A DNA stretch of 10,553 nt, from the NCBI GenBank assembly GCA_049641805.1, contig JBARNX010000035.1, positions 1 through 10,553 on the forward strand, in the 5' to 3' direction. The first letter of the stretch is position 1; each line of letters starts with the position of its first letter. Source of the stretch: UBA5738 sp049641805 (GTDB lineage Bacteria > Patescibacteriota > Minisyncoccia > Minisyncoccales > UBA5738). The notes below the pieces were generated by a model that did no database searches, was not told the DNA's origin, and saw nothing but the letters and a program-made list of their open reading frames with translations. Below, in pieces: positions 6,100 through 10,553 of this stretch. The position numbers and the translations under genes were made by a program.

Positions 6100-7851
6100 C
6101 TATTGGATATGGTACACAAATATCGAATGGCCGATAATGGCGGCCGGTTCGTAGGCATTCAGCCAGTTATATTCGCTCGATGTCAGGTTGTCGCCCGGTT
6201 TAACCCGGGCGCGTTGGCCTTGCATAAAGGTTGCCGATACGGCCAAGTAACCGTCCTTGGGCATTTCAAAGGAATTCCTTTTGCTCCACCAGCTTTCATA
6301 TTTATCGCCGAAATAATATTTCGGGTCCGCTCCGCCGAAATAGTCAATATATATTTTATCAATGCCGTTTTTTTTAGTCCAAGTTCTTAAACGCTTTAAA
6401 TCCTGGCCCCAGTCGGTGTTGGAATCAACCGCGATTTTATAACCGTTGTTTGAACCGCCGGCGAAGGCGTTATAATAGGGCAAAAAACTGGGATAAGTCG
6501 ATGCCGCGGAAATTATTTGCCATACGCACAGCACGCTTGCCATCGCGTAACCCGGCTTGAACCGGTTGGCGAAGGCGATTGCGCCGCCGGCGGCTAAAGC
6601 CATTGTGAACGGGAACGCCGGCATTAAATGGCGCACGCCGATGTTTAAATTTCCGGCGACACTGCTGATCCAATAGATTGCGACAAACAATAACATCGCA
6701 ATTTGCGGCAGATATTCGGCAATGATTTCACGACTCTGCGCGAGCATATTTTTAAATCCGGATCGCGGTTTTCTTATTTTTGCCAATGCGTAAATCAGCG
6801 CGGTCAGCGTGAAAATATGGAATGGAACGGTTTCTTTGGACAGATACATTATCGGGAAATACGCTCGCCAGCTTTCTTTTGAGATTTGCCCCAAAAAATA
6901 AGTTGTGTTGCCGCCGGCAACGCGCTGGGTGACCATCATTACTCCCAGAAAATACTGGGCGTAGGGGCGCAGGATTGGCTTGTCCGCGGCCCAGACTATG
7001 GCCGCGGTTCCGAGCTTAAATCCGTGCGACGATAAAATATCTTTCGAATCGCTCACTTGCCGCGCGGGCGGATAATTCCAAACATGAAATTGATAAACCG
7101 GCCCGATGACCAAGAAGCAAACCGCGAACGATACGAACAAAATCCGGAAAGCTTTTTTGAAACTGAACATTCTCGCCAGCCAACAAATTCCGGCCAGCAA
7201 AATAAACATTGGAAACAAAAGAATCATCGAAAATTTCAGCAGTTCGGCGATTCCCAAGGCGACGCCCGAAATAACAATATTTTTCCAGCTTGGCGACTTT
7301 AACGCTTTGACAAAATAATAGGTTGCCGCAAACGCGCCCAGAGCCGCGGCCACATCAGTCGTGACCAAATGTCCGTGCGCCAGAAAAGTGGGCGAAAGAA
7401 TGAACAAAAACAAAGCCAGCAACGCGGCCTCATTGCCGAAAAGTTCGCGCGTCCATTTAAAAAGATAGAATCCCAATATCAACAATAGTCCGATCATGGG
7501 CAAGCGGCCGTAAAATATCATTTCATCGGCCGGATTGTTCGAATCAAACAGCAACGCTTGGCCAAAATCCCATTGGCCGTTAACCATCGTTGTCCAGGCC
7601 GCGGAATCATAGGGAAAATTGATTGCGCGCACGAAAAGAAATTGCCCGATTCCGGCCAGATCCTTGACCAACGGCGGGTGTTCGGGGTTTATCCGCATAT
7701 CCCGTTGCGCGATATAGGAATAACCGGCGGGAAGGTGGCTTTTTTCATCCATTGTCAGCGAATCGCCGCGCATGGCGCCAAAAGTGAGCGCGGCCATAAT
7801 CATAAGGAAAATTGCGGCAAAGATATTGGCGATCTTATTGGTTAATTTCAT
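6100..7851 (-). CDS. GT39/PMT-like multi-pass membrane glycosyltransferase
   Basis: GT-C fold enzymes of this kind use a polyprenyl-phosphate sugar at the outer side of the membrane to glycosylate proteins or envelope lipids. The 583-residue protein starts with a transmembrane helix (about 9-27), then the first external loop with the acidic pair D35-E36 (TMDEKSHLPAG) and NPEHPPL (55-61), similar to the HPPL motif of protein mannosyltransferases. Roughly ten further hydrophobic helices follow up to about 450. A soluble tail from residue 453 includes YYNAFAGG and DSNTDWGQDL (476-485), a tail seen in many bacterial members. The start ATG 7851 lies inside the end of the upstream gene (17-nt overlap), so the two are co-transcribed. 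A TATAAA box 5 nt before the ATG could also give an internal transcript, though no good -35 is seen. The stop is TAG. The sugar and acceptor are unknown. Confidence 0.85.
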   Translation of the reverse strand: MKLTNKIANIFAAIFLMIMAALTFGAMRGDSLTMDEKSHLPAGYSYIAQRDMRINPEHPPLVKDLAGIGQFLFVRAINFPYDSAAWTTMVNGQWDFGQALLFDSNNPADEMIFYGRLPMIGLLLILGFYLFKWTRELFGNEAALLALFLFILSPTFLAHGHLVTTDVAAALGAFAATYYFVKALKSPSWKNIVISGVALGIAELLKFSMILLFPMFILLAGICWLARMFSFKKAFRILFVSFAVCFLVIGPVYQFHVWNYPPARQVSDSKDILSSHGFKLGTAAIVWAADKPILRPYAQYFLGVMMVTQRVAGGNTTYFLGQISKESWRAYFPIMYLSKETVPFHIFTLTALIYALAKIRKPRSGFKNMLAQSREIIAEYLPQIAMLLFVAIYWISSVAGNLNIGVRHLMPAFPFTMALAAGGAIAFANRFKPGYAMASVLCVWQIISAASTYPSFLPYYNAFAGGSNNGYKIAVDSNTDWGQDLKRLRTWTKKNGIDKIYIDYFGGADPKYYFGDKYESWWSKRNSFEMPKDGYLAVSATFMQGQRARVKPGDNLTSSEYNWLNAYEPAAIIGHSIFVYHIQ

Positions 7852-9442
7852 AATATTTTATACTGTTTATTTGTTTTATTTGGCCTTGAGGGAACATAAC
7901 CGAAAGCCTGTCAAAAATCAATTGATCGTATTTTATCGGTACGACAACGGTTTTATCGTTTGCGGCTATTTGATCGAGCTCGCCGGGCAAAATATAGGTT
8001 GAATAAGAATCGCAACGGAATTTGCCCATAGAACCTCCAAGCCGGCAACAATCGCCGGTTTCGATGAATTTAACGGTTTGAGCCGGCATCGGAATGCCGT
8101 CGGGATAGGGAACCGGCGTGCCGTTTTCATTGACAACGACTACGGTTTGCCAGCCTCGGCGATACATTTCCGAAGTAAGGCGGCCGATATCGACAAAAGT
8201 ATCGGTAAACGCGCTTTTGACATTATTGTTATCCGCCCAAACGACAAAATACTGCCAATATCCATTTAGCGTTGTCGCGGCAATAAACAGCGTGGCGGTT
8301 CCGATAACCGCGATTTTCGGCCAGCGCGATTTCATCCAATCGTAAACCGCTGTTCCTCCGATTGCAGCCATAATCATTACCGACGGAATAACCGCCAAGG
8401 TTCGCAAAGCGTGCGGAATGCCTTCCGATGTTAAAATCCCGGGCAAAAGCATAAAGAAAAACCAAAGCAAAAGCAGAAAATATGACTGGAATTCCAATCC
8501 AAAATCACGGGCTCTGATTGATTTTATAATTCGCCCGGCGGCCAAAATAATTCCGATTAAAAACAAGATGCCAATCGGGAAGAAAAGCTCGGGAGCGCCG
8601 GGCAGGTTGTGGCGCCAGTTGGCATCGCCGTAGAGATTGAACATTCCCAAATGCAGCGCCAAAGATTTGCCCAGCTCAAGCAAGGGATTGGCGGACGCGA
8701 AAACTGAAGTCTGTCCGGCCCGGCCGATAAAATCGCCGAAATTATGCAAGAAATAAATGCCGATTGGAAGGGCGGCGGCAAAGGCCGCGAGCAACGCTGC
8801 GCCGGAAATTTTAACAAATTGATTTTTATTTTTCCAATAATCAACGAGCCAGAGCGCCATTACGCACACCAGCAACGGAACGGCTAGGCGATAGCCCGTA
8901 TAAGTGTAGAATCCAAGACCAAAGAAAATGCCCGCCGCGACCGCCCATAAAAATTTCTTGGAACGGAACGCCTTGAACAGGAAATAGAAAGCAAAAACCA
9001 AAAAAAACGGTTCCAGTATTACCCGGAATCCGATGCGCGAAAAATTAATATGCCAAAACGAAGTTGCTAGGAAAAAAGCGGAAAGCAGCGCAATGGCGTT
9101 TTTGCGGCGGCCAAACAGTTCGCGGGCGAGCAAATAAATACCAAAAACCGTGATTGCTCCAAAAACCGCGCCGGGAATTTTCAGCGCCAGCGGCGTGATG
9201 CCAAAAAATGCCATCGAAAGCGCATCCAGCCACATAATCATACCTTCGCGGCCGTTGTTGTCGGTATAGAACGATTGGTAATCTCCGGTTTGCCAGCTCT
9301 GCAAAGCATTATTCCCGTTGATCGCGATATCAGGGTACAATCCCGGCGGCGTTGAATCCAGCTCGTAAAACCTAAAAAAAACCGCCAGCGCCATTATTGC
9401 CAGCAATAAAAACGGTGTTATCAGCCGCGGACCGATTTTCAT
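7835..9442 (-). CDS. Second GT39-like multi-pass membrane glycosyltransferase
   Basis: This 535-residue protein has the same general plan as its downstream neighbour but is a different subfamily. A first helix (about 8-24) leads to an external loop with LDSTPPGLYPDIAINGNNA (28-46) and NNGREGMIMWL (62-72), a signature common in glycosyltransferases of CPR bacteria. About ten more hydrophobic helices follow up to roughly 410, and a soluble C-terminal part of about 110 residues ends the chain. Where the family usually has an Asp-Glu pair, this protein has D38-I39; that comparison is from memory. The soluble part has an unusual adjacent cysteine pair (GDCCRLGG). The start is ATG 9442, without a Shine-Dalgarno. 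It is the first gene of a two-gene operon that overlaps the next by 17 nt. The nearest good promoter is the TATAAT box at 9528-9523. Lipid-linked sugar transfer is inferred from fold; the substrates are unknown. Confidence 0.85.
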   Translation of the reverse strand: MKIGPRLITPFLLLAIMALAVFFRFYELDSTPPGLYPDIAINGNNALQSWQTGDYQSFYTDNNGREGMIMWLDALSMAFFGITPLALKIPGAVFGAITVFGIYLLARELFGRRKNAIALLSAFFLATSFWHINFSRIGFRVILEPFFLVFAFYFLFKAFRSKKFLWAVAAGIFFGLGFYTYTGYRLAVPLLVCVMALWLVDYWKNKNQFVKISGAALLAAFAAALPIGIYFLHNFGDFIGRAGQTSVFASANPLLELGKSLALHLGMFNLYGDANWRHNLPGAPELFFPIGILFLIGIILAAGRIIKSIRARDFGLEFQSYFLLLLWFFFMLLPGILTSEGIPHALRTLAVIPSVMIMAAIGGTAVYDWMKSRWPKIAVIGTATLFIAATTLNGYWQYFVVWADNNNVKSAFTDTFVDIGRLTSEMYRRGWQTVVVVNENGTPVPYPDGIPMPAQTVKFIETGDCCRLGGSMGKFRCDSYSTYILPGELDQIAANDKTVVVPIKYDQLIFDRLSVMFPQGQIKQINSIKYYEINQ

Positions 9443-9522
9443 ATATCTATGGTTTTAATTACTTTGGATTACGAAACCATTAAATTTAAATTCAAATGCA
9501 AAGCATTTTGTAATTCAAGATA

Positions 9523-9551
9523 ATTATACATCGCTAGCGGTTTTTTGAACA
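9523..9551 (-). promoter_or_regulatory. Candidate promoter of the glycosyltransferase operon
   Basis: On the minus strand a perfect TATAAT (9528-9523) is preceded, 17 nt away, by TGTTCA (9551-9546), a weak -35. Transcription from here would give a leader of about 75 nt before ATG 9442. Within that leader AAATGC-AAA-GCATTT (9494-9508) can form a small hairpin or act as a protein-binding palindrome. Confidence 0.4.
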
Positions 9552-9616
9552 TATTTATACATAACCTTTGTCCGCGGCAATCAATGGCGCGAAGTATTCA
9601 TTTTGCGCGAATAGGT

Positions 9617-9622
9617 TATAAT
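9617..9622 (+). promoter_or_regulatory. Candidate -10 box of the PD-(D/E)XK nuclease gene
   Basis: A perfect TATAAT lies 19 nt before the ATG at 9642, so the expected mRNA leader is only about a dozen bases, A-rich and without a clear Shine-Dalgarno. No convincing -35 is present; TATTCA at 9595-9600 is the nearest at 16 nt. It is oriented away from the glycosyltransferase promoter in the same 199-nt gap. Confidence 0.4.
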
Positions 9623-9641
9623 GGACTATTAAAGAAAAAAT

Positions 9642-10388
9642 ATGACAGGTTATAAGAAGAAACTTTACGATCCGGATTCTGCCGCGCCGTTTGCGTTGAG
9701 CCGCTCCAAGGTGGATATGTTTTTGAAATGTCCGAGGTGTTTCTATTTGGAACAGAGATTGGGAATCAAAATTCCTTCCGGGCCGGGATTCTCGCTCAAT
9801 AATGCCGTGGATCATTTGCTTAAAAAGGAATTTGACATCCGGCGGGCGGAAGGAGTGTCCCATCCCTTGATGGCCGCCTATGGCATTGACGCGGTGCCGG
9901 CGCGGCACGATGATCTGGAAATCTGGCGTGAAAATTTCAAGGGGATGCGCGTTTTACACCAACCGACCAATCTTGAGATGTTTGGCGCGATTGATGATTT
10001 ATGGATAAATCCGGCGGGGGAATACCACATTGTTGATTACAAAGCCACTAGCACGATCAAGGAGATTACGCTGGATGACCAATGGAAACAGTGGTACAAA
10101 ATTCAAGCCGAGTTTTATCAGTGGCTTTTCCGCGCGCGCGGATTCAAAGTGAACGACATCGCCTATTTTGTTTTCGCCAACGCAGCCAAAGACCGCGCCG
10201 CATTTGACGCCAAACTGGAATTCGCCGTTACCGTGATTGCCCATAACGGCAATGACGCTTGGGTTGAGCCGACGCTTTTGAAAATAAAAGATTGCCTGGA
10301 ATCCGTTCAGCCGCCGGCATCCAACCCTGATTGTGAGTATTGTCAATACATTGAAAAAGCAAAATCAATCAAAAGACCTGCTGCTTAA
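9642..10388 (+). CDS. PD-(D/E)XK nuclease, RecB/Cas4-like, possibly with an Fe-S cluster
   Basis: This is a stand-alone nuclease domain of the RecB/AddB/Cas4 type (248 residues). Such enzymes cut DNA, often as single-strand exonucleases in repair or defence. The motifs appear in order: SRSKVDMFLKCPRCFYLEQ (20-38), the typical N-terminal helix; H58 in AVDHLL; D118 in GAIDDLW; D132 and K134 in IVDYKAT; and Q155 with Y159 in QAEFYQW. All catalytic positions are therefore present. Cysteines at 30, 33, 218, 231 and 234 (CPRC near the start, CEYC near the end) resemble the arrangement that holds a 4Fe-4S cluster in Cas4 and AddB; this is inference. No CRISPR array, cas1/cas2 or helicase lies in the window, so a housekeeping repair role is at least as likely as defence. 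The gene is single and divergent from the glycosyltransferase operon. The protein ends KSIKRPAA at TAA 10386-10388. Confidence 0.85.
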   Translation: MTGYKKKLYDPDSAAPFALSRSKVDMFLKCPRCFYLEQRLGIKIPSGPGFSLNNAVDHLLKKEFDIRRAEGVSHPLMAAYGIDAVPARHDDLEIWRENFKGMRVLHQPTNLEMFGAIDDLWINPAGEYHIVDYKATSTIKEITLDDQWKQWYKIQAEFYQWLFRARGFKVNDIAYFVFANAAKDRAAFDAKLEFAVTVIAHNGNDAWVEPTLLKIKDCLESVQPPASNPDCEYCQYIEKAKSIKRPAA

Positions 10389-10553
10389 AAATTTCCTGCT
10401 GCAATTTCCATATTTCGGTTGCGCCGAATTCATCATTCGTCGACAGACTTAGCTTAAGTATGCCTCCTCATTCTTCATCCGGCTCGCATATTTTGCTACG
10501 CAAAATCGCTTCTGCCCCGAAATCTGAAAATTTCGCTACGGAAATCTTTAAGC
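10389..10553. other. Gene-poor right edge with a cluster of small hairpins
   Basis: No convincing gene is seen in these 165 nt. Three short perfect stems occur: ACTTA-GCT-TAAGT (10447-10459), ATTTTGC-TAC-GCAAAAT (10490-10506) and CGAAAT...ATTTCG (10518-10535). GCTACG recurs at 10495-10500 and 10535-10540. The minus strand has an open frame entering from the edge (10551-10468, 27 residues ending ICEPDEE before TGA), too short to trust. GGAGG appears on the minus strand at 10467-10463, but no start codon follows at a useful distance. The look is that of a dispersed repeat or the edge of another element rather than of coding DNA. Confidence 0.4.

Noticed and set aside
10387..10551. TGA read as glycine, which would join two minus-strand frames at the right edge
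   Set aside because: The hydrolase, DegT and FtsQ genes in this window all end normally at TGA, so recoding is not supported.
1..10553. tRNA, rRNA or riboswitch genes
   Set aside because: The non-coding gaps are short and showed no cloverleaf, rRNA-like or known riboswitch pattern by eye.

Overview
The window looks like a fragment of a small-genome bacterium of the Candidate Phyla Radiation (Patescibacteria, probably a Parcubacteria-type lineage). This is inferred from protein style, not from a database search. The signs are a Mur ligase with an N-terminal membrane domain, a FemAB/DegT pair, GT-C glycosyltransferases with a 'DSNTDWGQDL' tail, a minimal FtsQ, AT-rich dispersed intergenic repeats and almost no Shine-Dalgarno sequences. 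TAA, TAG and TGA all act as stops, so the standard bacterial code applies.

Left edge (1-265): the last 36 codons of a possible plus-strand gene overlap a 48-codon minus-strand gene for a very hydrophobic small protein. That small gene has a strong sigma70-like promoter placed for a leaderless mRNA.

Plus-strand block (266-6007): five genes follow one another. They encode an alpha/beta hydrolase with an apparent single-base frameshift, a membrane-anchored MurF-like ligase, a PLP-dependent DegT/DnrJ/EryC1-type aminotransferase, a FemAB-type aminoacyl transferase and FtsQ. The ligase, aminotransferase and FemAB genes are tightly packed (0-nt gap, then a 4-nt ATGA overlap). They plausibly work together on peptidoglycan or another envelope polymer. 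FtsQ is a division protein and sits apart, between two copies of an AT-rich repeat. A convergent intrinsic terminator closes the block.

Minus-strand block (9442 down to 6100): two overlapping genes encode large multi-pass GT39/PMT-like glycosyltransferases, which probably glycosylate proteins or envelope lipids at the outer face of the membrane.

Right edge (9443-10553): a 199-nt divergent promoter region is followed by a PD-(D/E)XK nuclease of the RecB/Cas4 type, with cysteines that may hold an Fe-S cluster. After it come 165 nt without a convincing gene but with a cluster of small hairpins.

The most unusual items are palindromic DNA elements: a twin palindrome sitting in frame inside the Mur ligase gene, a related-looking hairpin just before that gene, and long and short versions of one AT-rich element on either side of ftsQ. 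No complete new defence or mobile system is visible.
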